Below are positions 34,691 to 42,564 of a DNA stretch of 64,000 nt, piece by piece (position 1 is the first letter of the stretch; every line of letters begins with the position of its first letter). Both the position numbers and the translations under genes were made by a program. The notes beneath the pieces are model-generated. The model did no database searches. It had not been told where the DNA came from and saw only the letters and a program-made list of their open reading frames with translations. The stretch comes from CATOSP01 sp034422355 (GTDB taxonomy: Bacteria; Chloroflexota; Dehalococcoidia; Lucifugimonadales; UBA3495). The stretch lies in NCBI GenBank assembly GCA_034422355.1, contig DAOUJS010000006.1, positions 22,971-86,970 on the forward strand, read 5' to 3'.

Positions 34691-35935
34691 CTAGTCGCCG
34701 CTCCCGGGGCCCGGGTCTGCCGGGGCAGGGGCCTCGCCGCCGTCCACGGAAGCGTTGAGGTCCCTTGGGAGAGGACGACGGGACCCGCGGCGTCTGGGCC
34801 GGCCGTTGATGCGGCGGGGAAGGCGCTCTCCCACCGGGGACGCCATTGGAATCGGCGCGTCCAGGCCGGCCAATTGCACCGTCCGCATCGGGTAGTTGAT
34901 CACGATCCCTTCCTCGCGGAGACGCTCGTGTACCCTCTGCACCACTGTCGACTGGAGCGTGAAGCTGGCCAGCCTGTCCTTCGCCTGGAGAAACAGCCAG
35001 AAATTCACATTGGAGTCTCCAAAGCTGTCGAACCCGAACCACCCGCCGTACTCCTTGACGCCGTCCGGCCCCTCCTCCAGCACTTGTTCCATGATTTCAT
35101 GGCACACCCTCTCCACCATGAACAGGTTGCTGTCGTAGCTGACGCCGCAGGTGAGGAAAACGTTCACCGGCGGCTCCGGGCGGTTGTAGTTGGTGATGAT
35201 GGTGTCTGCGAACTTGCTGTTGGGAATCACCACCAGGTTGTTGGTCCAGGTGCGGATTCGGGTACTCCGCCATCCCACGTCCACCACGTACCCCGCCACG
35301 CTCCCCTCAAGCTGTATGTAGTCCCCCGGCGACACCACGCCTTCCGTCATCACGTAGGTGCCCGCAAACAGGTTGGACAGAGTTGGCTGGATCGCCAGCG
35401 CGACGGCCAACCCTCCGAGACCCAGCCCGGCGATCAGGGGGCTGATGTTGATGGACAGCAGGTCCAGCATCAGCAGGCCGGCCAATCCGTAAATCAGGAC
35501 AGTCCCGATGCGGCGCAGCAGGGGAGCCAGTCTCTGGTCCAGCACCTGCTCGGGACGGTTGGCCAGTTCCTCCAGGTACCATTGCAGCACCTGGGTCAGG
35601 GCCATCGCCATCGCCAGCACTCCCAGGGCCAGCGCGGTCGTCCCTATCCACTTGCCGGCCAGGGACTCGAACCTGGGGTCGATACCTTCTGGAACGGTCA
35701 CCGCCAGGTATCCGCCGACTACGATGATGCCGAGGTTCAGGGGCCATCGGGTGGCATTGATGATCCGTGAGTCGAGGTTGGAGGGGATCCTCCGCGCTAT
35801 GCGCAGAGACAGGGGAAAGAAGACTTTATGGGCGATGAAGGCGATCAGGACAGAGGCGAGGAAGATGCTCGCCGCGGCGGTCAGTCCGCTCCAATGCCAG
35901 TCCAGGAGTTCGATGCGGGTCAAGTCGGGAGGCAC
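34691..35935 (-). CDS. MscS-family mechanosensitive channel
   Basis: A 414-aa membrane protein. About four to five N-terminal helices lead into the pore-lining helix and the beta domain that define MscS: LIAGLGLGGLAVALAIQPTLSNLFAG followed by GDYIQLEGSVAGYVVDVGWRSTRIRTWTNNLVVIPNSKFAD. The C-terminal cytoplasmic vestibule domain is complete (ERLREEGIVINYPMRTVQL), ending in a basic Arg/Pro-rich tail. It protects cells from hypo-osmotic shock. TATAAT at 35973-35978 (minus strand) is a likely -10 box. It is monocistronic. Confidence 0.92.
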   Translation of the reverse strand: MPPDLTRIELLDWHWSGLTAAASIFLASVLIAFIAHKVFFPLSLRIARRIPSNLDSRIINATRWPLNLGIIVVGGYLAVTVPEGIDPRFESLAGKWIGTTALALGVLAMAMALTQVLQWYLEELANRPEQVLDQRLAPLLRRIGTVLIYGLAGLLMLDLLSINISPLIAGLGLGGLAVALAIQPTLSNLFAGTYVMTEGVVSPGDYIQLEGSVAGYVVDVGWRSTRIRTWTNNLVVIPNSKFADTIITNYNRPEPPVNVFLTCGVSYDSNLFMVERVCHEIMEQVLEEGPDGVKEYGGWFGFDSFGDSNVNFWLFLQAKDRLASFTLQSTVVQRVHERLREEGIVINYPMRTVQLAGLDAPIPMASPVGERLPRRINGRPRRRGSRRPLPRDLNASVDGGEAPAPADPGPGSGD

Positions 35936-36153
35936 TTCAGGTCGTCAGTCCGGTGCGTGTCAAATCGGGACAATTATACACCGGGTTGGAACGGCACAGA
36001 GGGAAGAAAGGTGGCTTCCTTCATAGTGGCTTTCTTCACAATGGAGTAGAGGATCGTGCCACTATATCCCCCCGCTCTACTGCCGTATCTCCTGGTACGG
36101 GATGTTCCGGCAGGTGAGTGGAAGGGCCGCTGGCGTATGTCCCGGCTGTGCCG

Positions 36154-36804
36154 CTACGGGCGAGGGAAGGCACCGGGCCCCAACAGCGGCACGAACCGGC
36201 AGGGTCCCAGCATACGCAGCGACAGGCCCTCGCCGGTGCGGTGACATTCCACCAATTCCTGCCGTTCCAGGGACCCCACGGGGACCACCATGCGGCCTCC
36301 CGGCGCGAGTTGGCCCACCAGTTCGTCGGGCAGGCTGGGCGCAGCGGCGGCAACTACTATGGCGTCATATGGGCTGTCCTCCGGGCAGCCGAGGGTTTCC
36401 CCTGCCATTTTCACCAAGACGTTGGCGCATCCCAACTCGCGCAGGAGGGACTGGGCGCGGCCAGCCAGAGACGGGATGCGCTCTACGGTTACGACCCGGC
36501 CCCGGGGAAGCAGCAGTGACAAGATGGCGGCCTGATAACCGCTTCCCGTGCCCACTTCCAGCACCTTCTCGCTGCCTTGCAGGGCCAGGGCGGCGGTCAT
36601 CATGGCCACTATGTAGGGTTGGGAGATGGTCTGGCCCTCTCCGATGGCAAGGGGGATGTCCTCGTAGGCCATGTGCCGGACCGGAAGCGGCACGAATTCC
36701 TCTCTGGGAACACATTTCATGGCGTCCACTACTGCTTGCGAGCGTATTTTCCGCGAGATGTTACGAAATAGTCCGCGTTTGGCCTTTTCCAGTTCCTGTT
36801 CCAT
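36154..36804 (-). CDS. pcm: Protein-L-isoaspartate O-methyltransferase
   Basis: About 216 aa from MEQELEKAKRGLFR (36804), with GAGG upstream. The PCMT substrate motif AIGEGQTISQPYIVAMMTAAL is followed by the SAM motif VLEVGTGSGYQAA, then RVVTVERIPSLAGRA and YDAIVVAAAAPSLPDELVGQLAPGG. It repairs isoaspartyl residues in aged proteins using S-adenosylmethionine. The usual partner surE is not present. A TGGTATAGT extended -10 box at 36830-36838 suggests a short leader. Confidence 0.92.
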   Translation of the reverse strand: MEQELEKAKRGLFRNISRKIRSQAVVDAMKCVPREEFVPLPVRHMAYEDIPLAIGEGQTISQPYIVAMMTAALALQGSEKVLEVGTGSGYQAAILSLLLPRGRVVTVERIPSLAGRAQSLLRELGCANVLVKMAGETLGCPEDSPYDAIVVAAAAPSLPDELVGQLAPGGRMVVPVGSLERQELVECHRTGEGLSLRMLGPCRFVPLLGPGAFPRP

Positions 36805-36829
36805 GCGACGCCTCGGCACCCGATACCCC

Positions 36830-36838
36830 ACTATACCA
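36830..36838 (-). promoter_or_regulatory. Extended -10 promoter of pcm (TGGTATAGT)
   Basis: On the minus strand TG-G-TATAGT lies 26 nt before the pcm start, matching the TGnTAtnAT pattern found upstream of several other genes here. No clear -35 box. Confidence 0.4.
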
Positions 36839-37076
36839 TAAACAAACGTCTGGCATGTGAGAAACTGTGGCAACCCCCCCCTTTACACATAAGGGCCCAG
36901 CACCCTACATGGCCGAGTCTTGGCCTGCATTGATTGAGCGCAGAACCCCGGACCTTCGCATGCTGGCATCCAGACAATCGGGAGCGCTTTTCGCCATTGA
37001 CGAGGAATCTGTGCTGTGATAGCCTCTACTGGGCAAGCCAAGGAATTAGAATTCTATAGATTTCTGCATATTTCCA

Positions 37077-37691
37077 ATGGTCAAGCTTCCTATAGACGAA
37101 GACCGGTGGCTTTCGCTGGGAGAGGCATGCCGCCTGCTGGCGGTCAACGAGGCTACGCTCCGGCAGTGGGCCGACAACGGCCACGTTCCGGTGTACCGGA
37201 CCCCCGGCGGCCATCGCCGTTTCCGCAGCAGCGACGTTATGGCCCTGACCGGCTCCTCGTCCGCGAGGCCGCAGCCCGGAGGGGACGGCACCGGCACCCT
37301 GGAGGGTTCGGCCCTGCGGCGCATCCGCCGCCGGCTGCACCAGGAAAAGGTGGCCAGCCAGCCCTGGTACCAGGGTGTCGAGGAAGAAGGCCGGGGCCGG
37401 ATGCGCCTGTTCGGGCGCAGGCTGCTCTCCTTGCTGGCCCAGGAACCCCATAACGGCCAGAGTGGACGCCGCCAGCGCCAGGACGCCCTAACCGAGTCTA
37501 ACTCCCTGGGCCGCGAGTACGGCGCTGAGATGGCCGAGCGGGGCGTTCCCCTCAGCGATACACTGGAAGCGTTCATCTTCTTCAGATCGCTGGTGTTGGA
37601 CTCCGCCGATGCCGAACACCAAGGGCGCATCCTGGAGTTGGCCGACCGGGTCCTGATCGGCCTCGCCGAGTCCTACCAGACTCGCATGTGA
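37077..37691 (+). CDS. MerR/BldC-like DNA-binding protein at the head of the haem genes
   Basis: A 204-aa protein. Residues 10-55 are a winged helix of the MerR/excisionase/BldC type (WLSLGEACRLLAVNEATLRQWADNG, then VPVYRTPGGHRRF, the wing). The middle is Arg-rich and the C-terminal 90 residues are helical (REYGAEMAERGVPLSDTLEAFIFFR), without the Cys residues of metal-sensing MerR proteins. It lies 46 nt upstream of the siroheme decarboxylase gene on the same strand, so it is a good candidate for a regulator of the haem cluster. Ligand unknown. Confidence 0.75.
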   Translation: MVKLPIDEDRWLSLGEACRLLAVNEATLRQWADNGHVPVYRTPGGHRRFRSSDVMALTGSSSARPQPGGDGTGTLEGSALRRIRRRLHQEKVASQPWYQGVEEEGRGRMRLFGRRLLSLLAQEPHNGQSGRRQRQDALTESNSLGREYGAEMAERGVPLSDTLEAFIFFRSLVLDSADAEHQGRILELADRVLIGLAESYQTRM

Positions 37692-37737
37692 GACGCACCA
37701 CACCAGTCCACGACCATCGAAAGGAGCACACCAGGAC

Positions 37738-38787
37738 ATGGACCTTACCGACAGAAAGCTACTGAATCTTATCCAGAGCCGCTTCCCGATGGTGGACCGC
37801 CCCTATGCCGAGTTGGGCGGGGAGCTCGAAATAACCGAGGATGAAGTGCTGGAGCGGCTGACCGAGTTGAAGCGTCAGAATGTTCTCCGGCAGGTAAGCG
37901 CCATATTCGATACCCGCCGCCTCGGTTACAAGACCACCTTGGTGGCGATGGCCTTTGAGCCGGAAGACCTGCACCGCAGCGCCCTCTGGATCAACCGCCA
38001 TCCCGGTGTCAGCCACAACTACGCCCGGGAAGGTTCCTACTACAACCTGTGGTTCACCCTGGCCGTGCCACCGGACCATGACCTTGAGTCCACGGTGAAT
38101 TTCATGGCCCAGGAGACCGGCGCGCTCAGTTGCCGCATCATGCCCACCATCCGGTTCTTCAAGATAGGCGTGAACTTCGACATGGTGCAGCAGAAAGGCT
38201 CGTCCTACAACTACAGCCCCGACGGGTACGACAAGTCCGCCGCCGAGAGTTGGAACCGGGCCGTGGCCGTGACCGACGAGGACAAGGCGGCGATACTGGA
38301 GCTTCAGGAAGACCTGGAGCTGGTCCCCAGGCCCTTCGACGCCATGGCGCAGCGTCTGGGCAAGACCACCGGCGAGCTTTACGCAATGGCACAGGAATTC
38401 CAGGACCGCCGTATCATGCGCCGCTACAGTGCGGTGCTGCATCATCGCCGCTCCGGGTTCCGGGCCAATGCCATGATCGTCTGGAAGGTGCCGGAAGAGC
38501 GCGCCGATGAAGTGGGTATGACCATGGCCGGGCACAAGGCTGTGACCCACTGCTACCAGCGTCCCACTTTCCCCGACTGGCCCTACACCCACTTCACCAT
38601 GGTCCATGCCACGTCGCCGGAAGGATGCGAGGAAATCGAGCGGGAGATCAGCGAGGCCACGGGAATCACCGAGCGGCTGATGCTCTACAGCACCAGGGAG
38701 TACAAGAAGACGCGCGTGCGTTACTTCGTCGACGACTACGAACGTTATCGGGTGAATGTGCAGTCTGCCCCGGTATCCACTTCTTAA
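37738..38787 (+). CDS. Fused AhbA-AhbB type siroheme decarboxylase
   Basis: A 349-aa protein made of two Lrp/AsnC-like modules. The first (residues 1-165) starts MDLTDRKLLNLIQSRFPMVD and contains VLRQVSAIFDTRRLGY and GVSHNYAREGSYYNLWFT; the second (about 170-349) has MRRYSAVLHHRRSGF and AVTHCYQRPTFPDWPYTHFT. These are the catalytic-type motifs of AhbA/AhbB (and NirD/L/G/H), which decarboxylate siroheme to 12,18-didecarboxysiroheme. AhbA and AhbB are usually separate; here they form one chain. The gene lies 22 nt before the precorrin-2 dehydrogenase gene. No nirF/nirJ-like gene is visible, so haem b by the siroheme route is more likely than haem d1. Confidence 0.88.
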   Translation: MDLTDRKLLNLIQSRFPMVDRPYAELGGELEITEDEVLERLTELKRQNVLRQVSAIFDTRRLGYKTTLVAMAFEPEDLHRSALWINRHPGVSHNYAREGSYYNLWFTLAVPPDHDLESTVNFMAQETGALSCRIMPTIRFFKIGVNFDMVQQKGSSYNYSPDGYDKSAAESWNRAVAVTDEDKAAILELQEDLELVPRPFDAMAQRLGKTTGELYAMAQEFQDRRIMRRYSAVLHHRRSGFRANAMIVWKVPEERADEVGMTMAGHKAVTHCYQRPTFPDWPYTHFTMVHATSPEGCEEIEREISEATGITERLMLYSTREYKKTRVRYFVDDYERYRVNVQSAPVSTS

Positions 38788-38809
38788 CCGGCGGGATATA
38801 TCTGTAACG

Positions 38810-39553
38810 ATGTCTGAATACTATCCGGTCTATCTCAACCTCAAGGACAGGCGGTGTGTCGTCGTCGGGGGAGGCACAATCGCCCAGGACAAGATAATCA
38901 AGCTGCTGGAATCCGGCGCAGTTGTCTCCGTAGTCAGCCCCGACGCTACCCCTGTGATCCAGTCCCTTGCCGACGAGGGACGGCTGGAGTGGGCACGCCG
39001 TGAGTACTGCCCTGGGGACCTGTGCGGCGCGTTCATGGGCATCGCAGCCACCAACCGGCGGGACGTCAACCGCTGCATCTTCGAGGAAGCAGAGGAACAC
39101 GGCATCCTTCTGAACGTGGTGGACGACCCCGTGCTGTGCTCATTCATCGCTCCGGCCATCGTGAAGCGAGGCCTGGTGACCCTGGCTGTATCCACGGGAG
39201 GGGCCAGTCCGGCCCTGGCTCGCAAGCTCCGGGAGTCCCTCGAAAACTCGCCCGCCATCCAGTGGTCCGACCTTGCCCCCGTGCTGTCCCGCGTCCGGCG
39301 GGAGATCAGGCGTATGGGAGTGAAGGTCCATCCCCAGCGGTGGCAGTGCAGCATGACTCCCGAATTGCTGGATTTGGTCCAATCGGGCCGTGAGGAAGAA
39401 GCCGTATCCTCCCTCCTGGCAGACCTGACCAGCCCGGACGTCCCCGGCCTCTGCTCCACCGTTGGCCGGTGCGACCCGGACTCACCGGACGGACCATGCG
39501 CCGTTCGCCAACACGGGATGCTCCCCGCCGTGACCGGGGGCCGGGGACGCTAG
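38810..39553 (+). CDS. Precorrin-2 dehydrogenase/sirohydrochlorin ferrochelatase (CysG N-terminal type)
   Basis: About 247 aa from MSEYYPVYLNLKDRRCVVVGGG (38810). The NAD motif VVVGGGTIAQDKI and the family motif VNVVDDPxLCSF (here LLNVVDDPVLCSFIAPAIV) with KRGLVTLAVSTGGASPALARKLR identify a Met8/CysG-N type enzyme that oxidises precorrin-2 to sirohydrochlorin and inserts iron. The uroporphyrinogen methyltransferase half of CysG is absent. The C-terminus has a Cys/Asp/Pro-rich tail (CSTVGRCDPDSPDGPC) not usual in the family. It supplies siroheme to the preceding decarboxylase. Confidence 0.9.
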   Translation: MSEYYPVYLNLKDRRCVVVGGGTIAQDKIIKLLESGAVVSVVSPDATPVIQSLADEGRLEWARREYCPGDLCGAFMGIAATNRRDVNRCIFEEAEEHGILLNVVDDPVLCSFIAPAIVKRGLVTLAVSTGGASPALARKLRESLENSPAIQWSDLAPVLSRVRREIRRMGVKVHPQRWQCSMTPELLDLVQSGREEEAVSSLLADLTSPDVPGLCSTVGRCDPDSPDGPCAVRQHGMLPAVTGGRGR

Positions 39554-39637
39554 TTTGAACACCCGCAACACTTCCCAACGAGGACGCCTCCCCGTACCCG
39601 GTCCGGGGCCTGAGCGGCCGCCAAGGTCAGTCCCCAG

Positions 39638-40570
39638 ATGAGAAAGACCTTCAAGGTCGGCACCCGCGGCAGCGGCCTGGCCTTGCGCCAGACTGAGGAA
39701 GTCCTGTCCATACTGCGCGGGCTGTACCCGGACCTGGACTTCCAGGTGGAGATCGTGCGCACCCAGGGAGATGCCAACCCCACTGCGCCCCTGGCCGGAA
39801 TGGGGCTGGGCATATTCGTCAAGGAAATTGAACGCCAACTGCTGGACAGAACGTTGGACGTGGCGGTCCACAGCCTGAAGGACATGCCCACCGAGCTGCC
39901 CGAGGGCCTGGCCATCGGCGCGACGCCCAAACGCGCCGATCCCAGGGACGTCCTGGTGAACCGCTGGAATTGCCGCCTCTCCGAGCTTCCCCAGGGCGCC
40001 CGTATAGGCACCAGCAGCCCCCGCCGCCGGGCGTTGATCCAGACCCTTTGCCCCCAGGCAACGGTGCTGCCCATCCGCGGCAACGTGGACACCCGCTTGA
40101 GCAAGGCTGCCGGGGATGACTATGACGGCGCGGTCCTGGCCGCCGCCGGCCTGGCCCGCATGGGCCTCACTGAACATATAGCCGAGTACCTCTCCCCCCA
40201 GCGGTTCGTGCCGCCCCCCGGCCAGGGCGCGTTGGCCATCGAAGTCCGGGCTGACGACGCGGAGCTTATGGACCTGCTCCGTCCCGCCGAAGACCCGGAG
40301 ACCAGGTTCGCCGCCACTGCGGAGCGGGCCTTTCTGGAAAAGCTGGGCGGCGGCTGCCAATTGCCCGTGGGCGCTTACGGCCGTGCCCAGGGCGAGGCCA
40401 TGTTCCTGACCGTGTTCCTAAGCTCCCCCGACGGTCAAAAAGCCTTCCGAGCCAAGGTCGAGGGCCTGACCCATGACCCTCTGCAACTGGCCAGCGACGC
40501 CTACCTGGCGGTGTTGGAACGCGGCGGGGGTCCTCTCCTCGAGGTGGAGTGGGAGGAATTGGGACAATAA
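39638..40570 (+). CDS. hemC: Porphobilinogen deaminase (hydroxymethylbilane synthase)
   Basis: A 310-aa enzyme that joins four porphobilinogens into hydroxymethylbilane. Family marks: KVGTRGSGLALRQTEEV, IVRTQGDANPTAPLAG, AVHSLKDMPTELPEGLAIG, IGTSSPRRRALI, LPIRGNVDTRL, and the dipyrromethane-cofactor cysteine in LGGGCQLPVGAY (about Cys240). The length is standard. It is the third enzyme gene of the haem/siroheme cluster; hemA, hemB, hemD and the SAM-dependent uroporphyrinogen methyltransferase are not in the window. Confidence 0.95.
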   Translation: MRKTFKVGTRGSGLALRQTEEVLSILRGLYPDLDFQVEIVRTQGDANPTAPLAGMGLGIFVKEIERQLLDRTLDVAVHSLKDMPTELPEGLAIGATPKRADPRDVLVNRWNCRLSELPQGARIGTSSPRRRALIQTLCPQATVLPIRGNVDTRLSKAAGDDYDGAVLAAAGLARMGLTEHIAEYLSPQRFVPPPGQGALAIEVRADDAELMDLLRPAEDPETRFAATAERAFLEKLGGGCQLPVGAYGRAQGEAMFLTVFLSSPDGQKAFRAKVEGLTHDPLQLASDAYLAVLERGGGPLLEVEWEELGQ

Positions 40571-40765
40571 CCCACCCCGACTATGGATATGCCCCGACAT
40601 AGGCTTGGAATAGCGCTTTTTCTTGTTGATAAGACGCTATCGCCAGATGCTTCCCCGGTCTGATACCCTGTATACGGAAACCTCGGCTTCTCAATTTCAC
40701 CGTTGTCCCATTGGCTGCGGCGAGATTTCTATACTACCTGGCAACCGGCTACTTTGGAGAGAAAG

Positions 40766-41356
40766 ATGTTCCAGACTGAGGATATGCTCCGGGTCTTCCA
40801 GCAATACCGGGGCGACGCGGTGGTCATTCCCGGACGGGGGGGCCGGCACTGGGTGAACATCAGCACCAATGAGACCAGGGACGTCCCCTTGGGCGACCCG
40901 GCTATGGGCGGCCACGCATCCTTTGGGCTGGGGCTGGCCCTGGCCCGCCCCAATGAGAAGGTGGTGCTGTTCGACTCGGAGGGCGACGTTCTGATGAACC
41001 TGGGCGCTCTGCCCACCATCGCGGAGAAGGCGCCTGGCAACTTCTACCACTTCATGCTGGACAACGAGTGCTACGCCACCACCGGCGGCCAGCCGGTCCC
41101 CAACGCGGCCAACGTTCAGTACGACGTCATCGCCCGTGGCTCCGGCTACCCCGCAGCATACGCTTTCGACAACCTGGAGGACTTCTCCAACAACATCCAG
41201 CAAATCCTGGATCAGCCCGGCCCGGTGTTCGTGGCCATGAAAGTCTACCCGGAGATCGAGAACCTCCCCATCGGGCAGCGCCGCAGGTGGCAGACCCGCT
41301 CCCGCGACCAGGTCATTGAAGACCTGAAAACATCGATGGGGCCGCGGGTTGCCTGA
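40766..41356 (+). CDS. TPP-binding enzyme subunit (sulfopyruvate/phosphonopyruvate decarboxylase beta-like)
   Basis: A 196-aa protein corresponding to only the C-terminal TPP-binding domain of ThDP enzymes. The start MFQTEDMLRVFQQYRG (40766) has GGAGAG upstream. MGGHASFGLGLALARPNEKVV, the diphosphate motif EGDVLMNLGALPTIAEKAPGNF and LDNECYATTGGQP match the beta subunits of sulfopyruvate decarboxylase (ComE). The GDG of the canonical motif is EGD here. No alpha (PYR-domain) subunit gene lies beside it, so it needs a partner from elsewhere. The next gene (DinB-like) is 76 nt away. Confidence 0.75.
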   Translation: MFQTEDMLRVFQQYRGDAVVIPGRGGRHWVNISTNETRDVPLGDPAMGGHASFGLGLALARPNEKVVLFDSEGDVLMNLGALPTIAEKAPGNFYHFMLDNECYATTGGQPVPNAANVQYDVIARGSGYPAAYAFDNLEDFSNNIQQILDQPGPVFVAMKVYPEIENLPIGQRRRWQTRSRDQVIEDLKTSMGPRVA

Positions 41357-41432
41357 CCTCTGATCGATAATCAGTCGGGCCATCGGTCCAAGCACTAAAC
41401 TACCTGACAAATCTACGAGTTGGAGAGAAAAC

Positions 41433-41954
41433 ATGCCTGCAGCAGCAATTTCGTTGACCACCCTGGAGCGCAACTGGGGCATGGTGGACCGCGCCCTGGA
41501 CGGCTTGGGAGATGAAGCCTGGAACGCCCAGCCCAACGACCAGAGCAATTCCGTCGCCTGGCTTCTCTGGCACATGACCCGTGTCGTGGACACCTTCGTC
41601 AACACCCGGTTTCTCTCCCAGCCCGATCTTTGGGTGCGTGACGGTTGGCATGAGAAGTGCGGCATGGCCGCCGACTCGGGCACCGGCCAGGGAATGTCCG
41701 TAGAGGACGTGGCGGCATGGCAGGCCCCGTCCCGGGAAGCCCTGACCGGGTATTACGAGGCAGTCAAGGCTTGCGCCAGGGAATGGTTGGGTTCGGTCAG
41801 CGATGAGACCATGTCCGGGACCATCACCATGCCCAACGGGGACCCGCGCCCGGCGGCCGATATGCTTGGGACACTGGTCTACGACAACACCGTGCACGGT
41901 GGCCAGATCGCCTACCTGCGCGGCTACTACCGGGGCATGGGCTGGTTTGTGTAG
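41433..41954 (+). CDS. DinB-family metal-dependent protein
   Basis: A 173-aa four-helix bundle protein. The start is preceded by GGAGAG. Two conserved His positions of the DinB/DUF664/YfiT fold are seen: LLWHMTRVVDTFV (His47) and DNTVHGGQIAYLRGYYRGMG near the C-terminus. Such proteins often act as thiol-S-transferases using bacillithiol or mycothiol, or as mycothiol-dependent isomerases. The substrate is unknown. It stands in a row of plus-strand metabolic genes (TPP enzyme, cupin, GMC oxidoreductase). Confidence 0.8.
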   Translation: MPAAAISLTTLERNWGMVDRALDGLGDEAWNAQPNDQSNSVAWLLWHMTRVVDTFVNTRFLSQPDLWVRDGWHEKCGMAADSGTGQGMSVEDVAAWQAPSREALTGYYEAVKACAREWLGSVSDETMSGTITMPNGDPRPAADMLGTLVYDNTVHGGQIAYLRGYYRGMGWFV

Positions 41955-42056
41955 GACAGAGAAGAGTGGACAGTGATAGTTGTCAGTAGCCAGCACACAG
42001 CTCTCAACTGGCCCACTGACAGCCGGCCACACGGATGAGATGAAGGGAGAAATGAC

Positions 42057-42452
42057 ATGAGCACTTCCGTGCAGGGCACGAAACCCTATGTAGTGCATGG
42101 GCCGCAGGACGCGAACACCACCGCCCAGACCAGGGGCATGGAGCGGCGTCCGGGGATAACGGCGCTGACCGCCGGTGCGTCCAGGATTTGGCTTGGGCTG
42201 GTCACCGCCGCGCCCAACGAGGCCGGGCCGCCCCACCACCACGGCGAGGCCGAGACCGCCGCGTACATTCTCAGCGGCCGGGTCCGGGTCTATTTCGGTG
42301 AGGACTTCAAGGAATACGTGGAGGCGGGACCCGGCGACTTTTTGTTCGTCCCGGCCAACACCCCCCACATAGAGGCCAACCCCTACGATGAACCCCAGAC
42401 CGCGGTGCTGGCCCGTTCCCCGGACAACATCGTGGTGAACCTGGGCGAGTAG
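42057..42452 (+). CDS. Single-domain cupin
   Basis: A 131-aa beta-barrel protein. Cupin motif 1 is GPPHHHGEAETAAYILSGRV (metal ligands in the HHH and Glu) and motif 2 is GPGDFLFVPANTPHIEAN (third His). A good ribosome site (GAAGGGAG) precedes the ATG. Such small cupins include dioxygenases, isomerases and sensor-type proteins. The function is not predictable; it may act with the neighbouring GMC oxidoreductase. Confidence 0.8.
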   Translation: MSTSVQGTKPYVVHGPQDANTTAQTRGMERRPGITALTAGASRIWLGLVTAAPNEAGPPHHHGEAETAAYILSGRVRVYFGEDFKEYVEAGPGDFLFVPANTPHIEANPYDEPQTAVLARSPDNIVVNLGE

Positions 42453-42564
42453 AGTGGGCAGTGGCCGGCATCCAGGGTCCGGTTGTGGGTGACTGTCAAA
42501 GTCGGGAGGGTCGCCAGATCCTGTGATTGACACTGACCACTGAAAGAACTGGAGGCTTTTGCTG

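Noticed and set aside
37738..38787. Lrp/AsnC transcription factor
   Set aside because: Two full Lrp-like modules with siroheme-decarboxylase His/Tyr/Arg motifs and the neighbouring CysG-N and hemC genes favour a decarboxylase.
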